Assembly (NCBI RefSeq): GCF_017086405.1
Contig: NZ_CP070973.1
Coordinates: 5,736,739 to 5,800,738 of the forward strand
Direction of reading: 5' to 3'
DNA length: 64,000 nucleotides
Source of the DNA: Mycobacterium gordonae
GTDB lineage: Bacteria > Actinomycetota > Actinomycetes > Mycobacteriales > Mycobacteriaceae
Each line of letters starts with the position of its first letter. The stretch's first letter is position 1. The position numbers and the translations under genes were made by a program. The notes beneath the pieces were generated by a model. It saw only the letters and a program-made list of their open reading frames with translations. It was not told the origin of the DNA and made no database searches. Of the stretch, positions 8,908 through 17,336 are shown piece after piece.

Positions 8908-9390
8908 TCAGTTGCGGTACCTGCTTCTGGTCGGTGTCGGCCACGGATTTCCGGTCTCACCCAGGCATCCGGCGATCATCGGCGACGGGCCGTTGTGCGC
9001 CACCTGCTTGCCGTTGGCCAGCACCCGACACTCGACGGTGGCCCCCGATTCAAGAGTCGTCACCGTCACCCCCGCCATCACGACAGTTTTCCCGACGACC
9101 ACCTCGATCGACCAGGGCAGCGAAACTTCGTGGTTTTCGTCGCTGTCAGTGGGTCCGGTATACGACACGCGCGCCGTCTTGGCCGTGCCCTGGACCTGGT
9201 ATGTCATGGTGACAGCCCGGCGCTTGTCCTCGCTCGACGGCTTCATCAGCACTACGACCACGACCCCCAGCATCACGACGACAAGCAGGGCAACGCCGCC
9301 GAGCACCCATGGCCACAACAGTCTTCGTGGGACCGGCGCCGGGGATCCGTAGGGCGGGGGCGGGTATCCCGGAGGCGGGTAGTTGTACAT
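8908..9390 (-). CDS. MmpS-like membrane-anchored protein with Pro/Tyr-rich N-terminus
   Basis: A 160-residue protein with a cytoplasmic Pro/Tyr-rich head (MYNYPPPGYPPPPYGSPAPV), one membrane helix (WVLGGVALLVVVMLGVVVVV, residues ~27-48) and an extracytoplasmic beta domain. That domain has the MmpS hallmarks: MTYQVQGTAKTARVSYTG, VSLPWSIEV and a Cys pair (VECRVLANGK, MIAGCLGE). MmpS proteins assist MmpL exporters. No mmpL is adjacent, so the partner is unknown. The PPPxY-type head also resembles other mycobacterial proline-rich membrane proteins. Confidence 0.8.
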   Translation of the reverse strand: MYNYPPPGYPPPPYGSPAPVPRRLLWPWVLGGVALLVVVMLGVVVVVLMKPSSEDKRRAVTMTYQVQGTAKTARVSYTGPTDSDENHEVSLPWSIEVVVGKTVVMAGVTVTTLESGATVECRVLANGKQVAHNGPSPMIAGCLGETGNPWPTPTRSRYRN

Positions 9391-9472
9391 GAGGACGTCC
9401 CGAGTCGCGTGGGTTCAGCTACCCGTCCATCACAGCAGGTTTTTCGCATCCTGGCCCTACCGTTTTGCGTAT

Positions 9473-10813
9473 TCAGTACTGCCGGTAGCGGCGGGCTACG
9501 TGCTGCTGCCTGCTCTCGATTTGCTCCGCGCGCTGCTCGGGGCTCACCGCGGCGGTGCCGGGCGGCAACAGGTCCCGCACCTCGCAGAGCGAAACCTTGC
9601 GCACGGCCGTGGCCGGCATCCGCTCCGGCGGCTTCGGATAGGTCCAGCGCACGGCGAGAAACCCGGTGCGGTGGCCTACGGTGTCCAGCCAGTTCGGCAC
9701 ACCCGGATCGCGGTGTGCGATGACGTAGCGCCGCACTCCATCGGGGTCCATCACCGTCTGGAAGCCGTTGAGGCTGCTGACATGATTGCCGTAGTCCAGC
9801 GACTCCCCCCAGACGTTGGACAGGTGGAAGCCGAGATAGGCCGGTTCGACCGGAACGCTGACCTCCACCACCAGCGCCTGGTCGGCGTCGAGTTCGAAGA
9901 CGCCGCCGGAGTAGACGTTGGTGCTCTGGCCGCCGCCCGAGGCCAGATTGGCCGCCGCCGGCTCGTTGAGCGCGTTGTGCGGCATGAAGGTGACACCGTC
10001 GCCGTTCTTGTCGCCGTTGGATTCCAGGACGATGTCGTAGAACTCGTTCCAGAACCGCATCTGGTGCTCGACGAGTTCGCCGACGCGCCGGACCGCGGCG
10101 GCCGTGCTGTCGGGGTCGACGGGCGACGGGTGCCGCCCCCGCCGTCCGATCCGCACGATACGCAACTCGGGTGACACCTCGTTGGCCCAATCACCGAACA
10201 GCACCCGCACGATCAGATAAGCGGCGGTGTGCCCGCCGTCCTTGGCGGTGGCTATGAAGTTGCCGGCATAATCGGCGGGACGCTCTGGCGCGCAGAGGAT
10301 TTCGAACCGCCCGTCTGGATCCACGGCAAGGTCGGTACTGTCCAGCAGGCCGGTCACCGCCCGTCCGCCGGGCGCCAGCTCCATCAGGCTGCCGGTGTCG
10401 CCGGCGTAGACGGTGTGCGCTTCGAAGACGACGTACTGCGGCGCCACCGGCCCCCTCGCCCGCGCGGCACCATTCCAGTGCCGGTGGTCGGCGAAGCGTC
10501 CGGTGATCCGGTAGCTCTGGGTGCCGTCGATCCGCGCCGACAGGTACAGCGCGTCGGCGTTGTCGATAGTGGCCTTGTCCTGCGGTTGGATGGCGCGCCG
10601 GAAGTAGGGGAACTCCGGATCCTCCAAGCAGGCTCGCTCGATCGAGCTGAACAGAAAACCGAGTAGGTAACGGTGGCCCTCGGCCAGCCCCTGCTCGGTC
10701 GGCGGCGGCGCGTGCAATGCCGGCGAATCGACGTAGTCACGAGCCCGGTTGAGCGTGTCGATCATGTCCATCCAGGCCGCGCGCAGCTCCGCCCGAGTCT
10801 GGTCAACTGACAT
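9473..10813 (-). CDS. DUF1214 domain protein, coupled to sulfotransferase
   Basis: A 446-residue protein starting at MSVDQTRAELRAAWMDMIDT (position 10813). The open frame continues upstream into the sulfotransferase gene, but that part is a shadow. The C-terminal region has DUF1214 features: FHLSNVWGESLDYGNHVSSL, RYVIAHRDPGVPNWLDTVGH and FLAVRW. No signal sequence or catalytic motif of known type is visible. The start lies inside the last 11 bp of the sulfotransferase gene, implying translational coupling. Mycobacterial genomes often pair this family with sulfotransferase-like genes, so it may act on the same unknown lipid or small molecule. Confidence 0.87.
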   Translation of the reverse strand: MSVDQTRAELRAAWMDMIDTLNRARDYVDSPALHAPPPTEQGLAEGHRYLLGFLFSSIERACLEDPEFPYFRRAIQPQDKATIDNADALYLSARIDGTQSYRITGRFADHRHWNGAARARGPVAPQYVVFEAHTVYAGDTGSLMELAPGGRAVTGLLDSTDLAVDPDGRFEILCAPERPADYAGNFIATAKDGGHTAAYLIVRVLFGDWANEVSPELRIVRIGRRGRHPSPVDPDSTAAAVRRVGELVEHQMRFWNEFYDIVLESNGDKNGDGVTFMPHNALNEPAAANLASGGGQSTNVYSGGVFELDADQALVVEVSVPVEPAYLGFHLSNVWGESLDYGNHVSSLNGFQTVMDPDGVRRYVIAHRDPGVPNWLDTVGHRTGFLAVRWTYPKPPERMPATAVRKVSLCEVRDLLPPGTAAVSPEQRAEQIESRQQHVARRYRQY

Positions 10814-11954
10814 GTGTCCTGCCCTTTTCCTCGACTTCCCAGCCGAATTCGTCGAACATCGGCGCGAGCGGTGCCCTGATGGCGTCCGGGCCCAGACCGA
10901 ACTCGGCGAGACTGTAACGGTGCGCCGTCTCGTGGCCGTGGCGGCGGCCGGCCGCCTCGAACTCGGCTGCCGCCCTCGACCCGAGGTGCAGTCCCAGTTC
11001 GTCATACACCCGCCGCATCGTGGCCGCGGGATCCGCCACCAACTCGCGGTAGTCCACCACGGCCGAACGCACCTCCGGATGTCTGGCCAGCACCTCCAGC
11101 GGGTGGGTGTAGGAGTGGATCGACTGGCCGGCGAGTACCCGCAGGGAGTGCTCGATCAGCCGCTCGTCGCGGCCGCGTAATCGCCACTCGGTTTGCATCA
11201 TCTTCAGCAGGCTGGGAATCGTCTCGTACGGATTGCGCATCGGCACAATGAATCTCGCGTCGGGGAAGGTCTCGATCAAGGCCTCCACCCGGCCGCAGAA
11301 GGTGGGGTTCTTGCTCAGGTGCACAGCGCCACCGTTGAGCGCCAGTTGGCGGCGCACGCATTCGCGGTAGAACGTCATCAATCGACGCCGCTTGCGCGCG
11401 GGCCACCGGTCCACGTGGTAGAAGTCCAGCTCGCCCATGTAGGGAAACATCACGATCCAGAACCCTGAACTCAGCGACCAGGTCAACAAGAAGTCGTCCT
11501 CCTCGGGAACGAAGAAGCCGGTCTTGTGCATGTCGTCGGTCTGGGCGAACATCTTCTCTTCGACGGCGTCCAGGCGCCGTCGCAACGGTCGGCCGAACCT
11601 GGCATCGACGCGCAGCAGCAGGCGCAGCAAGCGCTTCTGCAGCAGCGACGGGAAGAACAGCTCGTACATCAAGGCATAACTGAATTGCGGGTCGGCGGCC
11701 ATCAGCCGGTGCAGGTAGGTGGTGCCACTGCGAGCGTGACCCACGCTGAACGTGGGTGCGCGAACTTCGGTGCGCCGCAGCGACGGAAAGAGCAGCGGGT
11801 CGAGCGCGAAGCAGATCGCGTGAAACGCCGCGACCATCGGTATGGCCACCAGGAATGTCAGATACCGCTTACGCGGCGTCGCGGGATCGTCGCGCAGCAA
11901 CCGCAACATGGTGGCGAAGTTGGACCAGTCGAAGTAGAAACGCGACCCGCTCAT
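10803..11954 (-). CDS. Sulfotransferase family protein
   Basis: A 383-residue protein. The PAPS 5'-phosphosulfate loop is visible as FSVGHARSGTTYLHRL (residues ~69-84), and the 3'-phosphate-binding strand as ARFIVPMRNPYETIPSLLKM. The family transfers sulfate from PAPS to hydroxyls; the acceptor is unknown. Many mycobacterial relatives are annotated only by this fold. A hydrophobic patch at 33-55 may associate with the membrane. It begins a two-gene operon with the DUF1214 gene, and its promoter contains a perfect palindrome also found upstream of the nearby marR-type gene, so repression by that MarR protein is likely. Confidence 0.9.
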   Translation of the reverse strand: MSGSRFYFDWSNFATMLRLLRDDPATPRKRYLTFLVAIPMVAAFHAICFALDPLLFPSLRRTEVRAPTFSVGHARSGTTYLHRLMAADPQFSYALMYELFFPSLLQKRLLRLLLRVDARFGRPLRRRLDAVEEKMFAQTDDMHKTGFFVPEEDDFLLTWSLSSGFWIVMFPYMGELDFYHVDRWPARKRRRLMTFYRECVRRQLALNGGAVHLSKNPTFCGRVEALIETFPDARFIVPMRNPYETIPSLLKMMQTEWRLRGRDERLIEHSLRVLAGQSIHSYTHPLEVLARHPEVRSAVVDYRELVADPAATMRRVYDELGLHLGSRAAAEFEAAGRRHGHETAHRYSLAEFGLGPDAIRAPLAPMFDEFGWEVEEKGRTHVS

Positions 11955-12001
11955 GAGATTCCCTCACCCACATCGTCTTTAGTCGGGAGCGTAGGCCGAA
12001 G

Positions 12002-12022
12002 TATTTGACTATGTCAAATACC
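12002..12022. promoter_or_regulatory. MarR operator in the sulfotransferase / LLM oxidoreductase divergent promoter
   Basis: A perfect palindrome with 9-bp arms GTATTTGAC and GTCAAATAC around a TAT spacer. It sits in the 98-bp gap between the divergent sulfotransferase (start 11954) and LLM oxidoreductase (start 12053) genes. The 13-bp core TTGACTATGTCAA is the exact reverse complement of the core found directly upstream of the marR-type gene at 13551-13563. Confidence 0.8.
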
Positions 12023-12052
12023 TCTCGAACAGTCCTGGGTTAGGGTGCTGCC

Positions 12053-13084
12053 ATGCAGGTGCTTGCCGCGATGACTCCCGAGCTGCCGCTGTCCGAGGTC
12101 GGCGCGTACGTCCGCCGGGTGGAACGGCTGGGTTTCGACGGCGTCCACATCGCCGAGACGATCCACGACTCACTGACCGTCGCGGCGCTGGCCGCCGAGC
12201 ACACCACCCGGCTGAGAATCCGCACCGCGGTCACGCTGGCGTTCGTCCGCAGTCCCACGCTGACCGCCTATGCCGCATGGGATCTGGCGCTGCTCTCGGG
12301 TGGGCGATTCGAATTGGGGCTCGGCAGCCAGATCAGACAGAACATCGAAGACCGGTTCGGTATGCCGTGGTCAGAGCCGCAAGCGCGGATGCGGGAGTAC
12401 GTCGAGGCGTTGCAGGCGTTGTTCGCCGCCTTCGGCAGCGGCGGCCCGATCGACTACACCGGGGACAGCTACCGGTTGACCCGCCTGCAGCCCTACTTCA
12501 ACCCGGGCCCCTGCGACATCACGCCACCTCCGATCTGGCTGGGCGCGGTCAACGCCGGCATGTGCGAGCTGGCCGGCCGGGTGGCGCACGGCGTAGTCAC
12601 GCATTCCACCAATTCCGATCCGGAATACCTGCGCGATGTCGTCAAGCCGGGGTTGCAGCGGGGTGCCGCTGCGGCCGGCCGGGGCGAAGCGCCACAACTC
12701 GTCGTATCCACCGCCATCGCCACCGGCCGCACCGATGACGAGGTGGCGGCGCAGTGGGAACGGCAACGTCGCATGTTGGCTTTCCTGCTGTCGACGCCGG
12801 CGTATGCCGGGGCGCTGAAGAGGCGCGGCTGGACGTCGTTGCCGGATCGGTTGCGCACCCTGACCCGTGACCAACGCTGGGATGAGTTGTCCGCCGTACT
12901 GGACGACACGGTCCTGGACGCGCTCGTGGTCCGGGGCCGGTATGACGAGCTCCCCCAATTGCTTTGGGGCAGATACGGTGACATCGCCGACGGCCTGGTG
13001 CTGCCACCGCCCGCCGGCACGGATGACGAACCGCTGGCCCGCTGCATCCGGGAAATGCGCCGGGGTCCGCGGTCAGTCGAATGA
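12053..13084 (+). CDS. LLM-class F420-dependent oxidoreductase
   Basis: A 343-residue TIM-barrel protein of the luciferase-like monooxygenase superfamily. Typical stretches are VERLGFDGVHIAETIHDSLT, RIRTAVTLAFVRSPTLTAYA and ALLSGGRFELGLGSQIRQNI, with WLGAVNAGMCELAGRVAHGV later. These match F420-dependent members of TIGR03617-like type. It would oxidise or reduce a small organic substrate using F420; the substrate cannot be read from sequence. The stop overlaps the convergent MarR gene by 12 bp. The perfect MarR-type palindrome 31 bp upstream suggests joint control with the sulfotransferase operon. Confidence 0.92.
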   Translation: MQVLAAMTPELPLSEVGAYVRRVERLGFDGVHIAETIHDSLTVAALAAEHTTRLRIRTAVTLAFVRSPTLTAYAAWDLALLSGGRFELGLGSQIRQNIEDRFGMPWSEPQARMREYVEALQALFAAFGSGGPIDYTGDSYRLTRLQPYFNPGPCDITPPPIWLGAVNAGMCELAGRVAHGVVTHSTNSDPEYLRDVVKPGLQRGAAAAGRGEAPQLVVSTAIATGRTDDEVAAQWERQRRMLAFLLSTPAYAGALKRRGWTSLPDRLRTLTRDQRWDELSAVLDDTVLDALVVRGRYDELPQLLWGRYGDIADGLVLPPPAGTDDEPLARCIREMRRGPRSVE

Positions 13085-13537
13085 GGTCACCGTGGTGTCG
13101 GTGAGAAAACGCTCCAGCAGTCGGTCGAACTGGCGCAGATCGGCGGACGACCACTGCGCCAGCGCCCGTTGCAGGTGGTCACGTCGCACGTCCTGCAGGG
13201 CGGCCGCGGCCCGTTTACCCGCGGCGGTGGCGTCGACCAAGGTCTTGCGGGCATCCCCGGAATCGGACTGTCGCAGGACCATCCCGTCGTCCTGCAGGCT
13301 CTGCACCCGGCGTGCGGCCATGCCCAGATCCATGTGCGCCAGGCGGGCCAGCTGACCCATCGGCATAGGGCCCTCGTCGGTCAGCACGCGCAGCAACATG
13401 TACGACGGCTGCGATAGCTCCACCGCGGCGGCCGCCGCCTGACGCTTGAACATCGACCGACTGCCACTGAGGCGCATGATCCGCGACATCGTCGCACTGA
13501 TCGAATCGAGCGTGTCGCGTTTCGATGCGGTCGTCAC
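13073..13537 (-). CDS. MarR-family transcriptional regulator
   Basis: A 154-residue winged-helix regulator. The pattern SQPSYMLLRVLTDEGPMPMG, QLARLAHMDLGMAARRVQSL (recognition helix) and DDGMVLRQSDSGDARKTLVD (wing) is the MarR family. The gene is convergent with the LLM oxidoreductase. The palindrome TTGACATAGTCAA lies 14 bp upstream of its start, and the same core in reverse orientation lies in the sulfotransferase/oxidoreductase promoter. It therefore probably represses itself and both neighbouring transcription units. The inducer is unknown. Confidence 0.93.
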   Translation of the reverse strand: MTTASKRDTLDSISATMSRIMRLSGSRSMFKRQAAAAAVELSQPSYMLLRVLTDEGPMPMGQLARLAHMDLGMAARRVQSLQDDGMVLRQSDSGDARKTLVDATAAGKRAAAALQDVRRDHLQRALAQWSSADLRQFDRLLERFLTDTTVTSFD

Positions 13538-13550
13538 GCCCCTACATTAC

Positions 13551-13563
13551 TTGACATAGTCAA
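13551..13563. promoter_or_regulatory. MarR autoregulatory operator
   Basis: A perfect 13-bp palindrome TTGACATAGTCAA located 14 bp upstream of the marR-type start codon. It is the reverse complement of the core of the operator at 12002-12022. Two exact copies within 1.6 kb, both in promoter positions, make chance unlikely. Confidence 0.8.
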
Positions 13564-13622
13564 TCTTCACGGCACCGAAGACCGCTGCCGCGACCGGACT
13601 TTGGACGACGGGCCCGCCCGGG

Positions 13623-13967
13623 TCAGCGCGAGTAGATGCAGTGCGCCGAACCACCGACCGGCTGCTCGGCAACCACATGGCCGCCGACGGTGATGCGGCA
13701 GCCGGGGCTGGTCGTGCCCGACCCGACGACCACCACCTGGAACAGGGCGACATCAGGACCGGCCTGGATCGTCCGGCTCCAGGGCAATGGCGCGTTGTAC
13801 ACGCGATCGATCGCCGGGTCCGTGTCGATCGTCGTGGCGGTGCCCGTCCCCAACGCCTCGAAGAGCACGGTGCTCGAGTCGGCGGAAGCCGGCGGCGCGG
13901 CCAGTCCGGACAGTGCGGCAACCGCCAGGGCCGAGCAGGTGGCTCGGGTGACACGCTTCATCTGCAT
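13623..13967 (-). CDS. Small secreted MmpS-like protein
   Basis: A protein of about 114 residues with a Sec signal peptide (KRVTRATCSALAVAALSGLA, then APPASA before the probable cleavage). The mature part has a beta-rich pattern with LPWSRTI, ALFQVVVVGSG and a Cys pair (GCRITVGGHV, SAHCIYS), resembling the extracytoplasmic domain of MmpS-like proteins. The start is placed at MQMKRV; an ATG at 14006 would add 13 unlikely residues. No membrane anchor remains after cleavage, so it should be released or wall-associated. Function is unknown. Confidence 0.75.
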   Translation of the reverse strand: MQMKRVTRATCSALAVAALSGLAAPPASADSSTVLFEALGTGTATTIDTDPAIDRVYNAPLPWSRTIQAGPDVALFQVVVVGSGTTSPGCRITVGGHVVAEQPVGGSAHCIYSR

Positions 13968-14107
13968 CAGTTCCCCCAAATCTCGCACGAATATTGATCG
14001 CCTCATGTCACCGACCGCGTACGTTACGAGCTGGCGTTCACCTTTTCGATGCGATCACCGTTACCCGTGGTGGAGCGAGATTAAACCTCTGGGCGCGAGG
14101 AAGCCGG

Positions 14108-14587
14108 TTACGCGACCGACACGATCCGCGCGACGACCTTGCCGCCCCGACTGACCTCGATGGTCTGCCCAGCCGCGACCCGATCGATGTAGCGGCCCGC
14201 GCGGTTGCGCAGTTCGTCGAGTTCGACGCGCTGACCGGCGTCCGCCGCGCTGGTGGCCGCAGCGCCGGTCCCCACTATCCGTGCCAAGATCCGGCCGGCG
14301 CGGACCACGTACAACGTCTCCCCTGCCGCAACCCGGTCGAAGCACCGCCCAGCGCGCGTCCGCAGTTCATCCAGGCCGACCCAACCCGGGTCCTCGGTCT
14401 TGACCGACCGGGCCGGTAACGGCGCCGCCCGCCAATCACCAACCGGCACAATCTGTGCCACCAATTTGCCGCGCCGGACAACGTCGAGCGTCTCGCCGGC
14501 GGCGACCCGCTCGAGGTAGGTGCAGGCGTCACTCCGGAGTTGGCCCAGGCCAATCACTTCCGGCATTTCGCTCCGATCGTCGCGCAC
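14108..14587 (-). CDS. Protein of three tandem Phd/YefM-like (prevent-host-death) units
   Basis: This 159-residue protein is almost entirely three repeats of one motif, at about residues 11-48, 70-106 and 121-157. Each has the form L..LR..A..Y.ERVAAGETL.VVRRGKL.A.IV. This is the N-terminal DNA-binding/dimerisation motif of Phd/YefM antitoxins, normally present once. There is no toxin-binding tail and no toxin gene beside it. A TetR-type operator shared with the mce operon lies 33 bp upstream of the start. It may be a transcription factor or a domesticated antitoxin working with the mce locus. The start could also be ATG 14566. Confidence 0.8.
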   Translation of the reverse strand: MRDDRSEMPEVIGLGQLRSDACTYLERVAAGETLDVVRRGKLVAQIVPVGDWRAAPLPARSVKTEDPGWVGLDELRTRAGRCFDRVAAGETLYVVRAGRILARIVGTGAAATSAADAGQRVELDELRNRAGRYIDRVAAGQTIEVSRGGKVVARIVSVA

Positions 14588-14619
14588 GACCGATGCGGCC
14601 GCGGGTCACCCAATCATTA

Positions 14620-14637
14620 TATGACTGTACGTGCGGT
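14620..14637. promoter_or_regulatory. TetR operator copy 1 (upstream of the triple-Phd gene)
   Basis: The core GACTGTACGTGCGGTC is a near-palindrome that also occurs, with few changes, at 24552-24569, 24728-24745 and 25505-25522. This copy lies between the end of mceF and the start of the triple-Phd gene, in promoter position for the latter. Confidence 0.75.
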
Positions 14638-14646
14638 CAGTGTCAA

Positions 14647-16197
14647 TCAGTTGTGTGGCGACAGCATGCCCTGCCAGCCGTCGTCCCCGGTCCTGGTGGA
14701 GTTCTCCACGGCATACTTGACTCCGTCGGGCCCGACCAGTTCACCGCGCTGTGGGCTGTATACGGCGACCGGCGGCTCGTTCCCGGTGTAGACGCAAGGG
14801 TTGGGCTGCTGACCGTTGCACACGACGTTTCCCGAATGCGGCCGCGACAGCGGGTCACTGACCGGCGGGGGGCTGCCGGGCACCCGGTCGGCGGGGGCCG
14901 GATTCATACCGTTGTTGATCGACGGCGCGGGTATCACCTGACCCGGCTTCACCGGCTGGTCGCAGCGGGCCGCGGCCGCAGGACAGGTCAGAATCTGGTT
15001 CGGGTCGCCGTACCAGGGGTTGGTGCCCATCGGCTCATAGGGTTTGGAGTCGCGGCACTCCCGCGGCGTGGCGGCGCGTTTACCGGGCACATCGACGCAG
15101 GGCAGGTTCCGCGCTCCCCGCACGGCGTTGGCCGGTGTGTCCTGGGGGATCTTGCAATACGTTCCCGACGGCATCGGCGCCAGGCTGGTGTCCGCCGGCG
15201 ACCGCCACTGCGGCGCCGGCAGGAAGCCGGTCAGACACGGCGGCGGTTGGTTGATCGTCAAATGCGTTCCGAGTGAGGCGAAGCCGGGAAACGCCGACGT
15301 CACCGTCTGACCTTCGGACGCACCTTGCGGATAGGCGACCAGGAGCTGCTCCACGCCCTTGTGGTAGCGCTTGAGCATTTCCAGCACGATCTCCAGGTTC
15401 GCCAGCGTCTGCGGCAGGGACTCGCGCACGTCGTTGAACACCGCGTCGACCAGATCGGTGGTCGGCGTCGCCTGGTTCAGGATGCTTCGCACGTGCGGGT
15501 CATTTTCTGCGGCCTGTGCGGCCAGCGTGTCCAGGTTGTGCGACCAGCGCCCGATCGCGTCACCCGACTCGACCTGACTGTCGATCACGGGCCCAGAATT
15601 CTGGATGATGTCGTCGATATCGACGATGTTGGCCTTGAAGTCGCCGGCGAGCGCCTGCGTCGCATCGACGAGCCGTTGTAGCGCGGGGCCCAATCCACCT
15701 ACGGCTTGGGCTGTTTCGTCAAGTAACGCCGGGATCTTGCCAGCGGGAAGGGCAGCCAGCCCGCGGTTGGCCGCGTCCAGCGCCGGACCGATCTCTGAGG
15801 GCACGCTGCCTTTGGTGATGGTCTGCCCCGGTCCGAAATATCTGCCCGGATTCCCCGACGACACCAGGTCCAGATACTGCTCGCCGACCGCCGACATGGA
15901 ACGCACGTTCGCCGACGCGTCGATCGGGATCTGGAAGCGGTCGGCGACGCTCATCCTGACCAAGACCCCATTCTCGGTGGGCTCGACGGAGGTGACCGTG
16001 CCGATGGTTTCCCCGCGATAGGTCACATTGGCCGTCCGGTACAGGCCACCGGATGTGGGCAGGCTGGCGTTCAGCGTGTACTGGCCGATGCCCGCTGCGG
16101 TGGGAATTCGTAAGTAGTACCAGCCCAACGCAAATGCGGTCGCCAGACTCAAGAGAGTGAACAAGAAGATCTGGCGCCAGATGAAGCGGGTCAGCAT
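14647..16197 (-). CDS. mceF: Mce family protein MceF
   Basis: A 516-residue virulence-factor Mce protein and last gene of the operon. It has an N-terminal membrane helix (IFLFTLLSLATAFALGWYYL), the MlaD/MCE domain (residues ~40-115: LYRTANVTYRGETIGTVTSV, PSENG-type turn, RSMSAVGEQYLDL), a long helical Mce domain, and a Pro- and Cys-rich C-terminal tail (for example GTYCKIPQDT, LPCVDVPGKR, NVVCNGQQPNPCVYTG). Mce proteins form a hexameric lipid-transport tunnel across the periplasm, fed to or from the YrbE permease. The 5' end overlaps mceE by 7 bp. The subfamily number cannot be assigned from the sequence alone. Confidence 0.92.
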   Translation of the reverse strand: MLTRFIWRQIFLFTLLSLATAFALGWYYLRIPTAAGIGQYTLNASLPTSGGLYRTANVTYRGETIGTVTSVEPTENGVLVRMSVADRFQIPIDASANVRSMSAVGEQYLDLVSSGNPGRYFGPGQTITKGSVPSEIGPALDAANRGLAALPAGKIPALLDETAQAVGGLGPALQRLVDATQALAGDFKANIVDIDDIIQNSGPVIDSQVESGDAIGRWSHNLDTLAAQAAENDPHVRSILNQATPTTDLVDAVFNDVRESLPQTLANLEIVLEMLKRYHKGVEQLLVAYPQGASEGQTVTSAFPGFASLGTHLTINQPPPCLTGFLPAPQWRSPADTSLAPMPSGTYCKIPQDTPANAVRGARNLPCVDVPGKRAATPRECRDSKPYEPMGTNPWYGDPNQILTCPAAAARCDQPVKPGQVIPAPSINNGMNPAPADRVPGSPPPVSDPLSRPHSGNVVCNGQQPNPCVYTGNEPPVAVYSPQRGELVGPDGVKYAVENSTRTGDDGWQGMLSPHN

Positions 16198-17336
16198 TGC
16201 CGGTCCGCCCTTTCGACCAGCGGTCCGCCGGGAGCGTCATTGGGGTTCGGTGTGTACCGGACGTCGGGGATCATCGTTTCCGGGTCACGGCCCCAGGATT
16301 GCTCGAGTGCGCGCAGCGCTCCGGAGAAACCCGTCCCGGTGAGGACCGCGTTGTCGACGGCGCTCATGGTGAGGTCGAGTGTCAGCGACAGATTGTAGTA
16401 GTCGCCGCGGAATGCCTTGGGCACGGAGTCGACGTCGAACGGCCGGACCAGCATCAGCTTGAGCGCCTTGACCAGATACGGCGCGGCACGGCCGAACTCC
16501 CGCAGCGGACACTGCAGCGCCACCAGGTCCTGGTGCAGATCGCCCCGCGACGGAGACAGGTACTGGTCGGCAACCTCGCCGAGCCGCCCCACCGAGTCGA
16601 CCGCGTTGATCAGCAGGTCCTGCTTGTCCGCGAAATGCTTGAGCAGCGGCGGGAATTCGGTGAGCACGCGGTCCAGCACGTCGGAGCGATGACCGACGTA
16701 GGCCAACAGCCGGTCGCTGGAGTCAATCGCCCGGGTGATGTCGTCGCGTTGCTCGTTGAGCCGGGCGGTGAACGTGTCGAGCTTTCCCAAGAAGGCCCTG
16801 ATCTCGTTGGCCCGACCATGCACGATGTCGTAGATCTCGTTCTGCAACACCTCCACGTTCGGCACTCCGCCCCCGCGCAGGATCATGGCAAGACTTGCCA
16901 GCGTCTGCTCGGTCGTCGGATAGGTCGACGAATTCTTCAGTGGGATGGTGTCTCCCGGCCGCAGCGGCTCGGGAGACGGATTCGGTGGCGCGGCCAGCTC
17001 GATGTGCTGTGAGCCCAGCAGGCTGGTCTGCCCGATCTTGGCGGTGGCGTTCCGGGGTAACTTGACGCCCTTGTCCAGGCGCAGCGTCAGGGTGGCCATC
17101 CAGTTCTTCAGTTGAATCGCGCGAACCGTGCCGACGAACACATCGGCCACCCGGATTCGACTGTTGGTATTGAGCGCCAGGGTGTCGGCCATCTGCACGT
17201 AGACGGTGTAAGAGCCGGACCCGGACCCCGGACCGCCGGGCATCGGAATATTCGCCACCCCACGCCAATCCGCGCACGAAGTGAGGGTCAGCGCGGCGAC
17301 GAACAACGCCAGGGTCTGCCGCAGATGCGTCCTCAT
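16191..17336 (-). CDS. mceE: Mce family lipoprotein MceE (LprK-like)
   Basis: A 381-residue protein with a lipoprotein signal: basic start, FVAALTLTSC lipobox with Cys about residue 21. It is followed by an MCE domain (GSYTVYVQMADTLALNTNSR, VADVFVGTVRAI, KIGQTSLLGSQHIEL) and the helical Mce domain. In every mce operon the fifth Mce gene encodes the lipidated subunit, which matches the position here. The 5' end overlaps mceD by 4 bp, so translation is coupled. Confidence 0.93.
   Translation of the reverse strand: MRTHLRQTLALFVAALTLTSCADWRGVANIPMPGGPGSGSGSYTVYVQMADTLALNTNSRIRVADVFVGTVRAIQLKNWMATLTLRLDKGVKLPRNATAKIGQTSLLGSQHIELAAPPNPSPEPLRPGDTIPLKNSSTYPTTEQTLASLAMILRGGGVPNVEVLQNEIYDIVHGRANEIRAFLGKLDTFTARLNEQRDDITRAIDSSDRLLAYVGHRSDVLDRVLTEFPPLLKHFADKQDLLINAVDSVGRLGEVADQYLSPSRGDLHQDLVALQCPLREFGRAAPYLVKALKLMLVRPFDVDSVPKAFRGDYYNLSLTLDLTMSAVDNAVLTGTGFSGALRALEQSWGRDPETMIPDVRYTPNPNDAPGGPLVERADRQC

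Noticed and set aside
8212..9723. 503-codon plus-strand open frame
   Set aside because: Covers two minus-strand genes and has no recognisable domain; a shadow.
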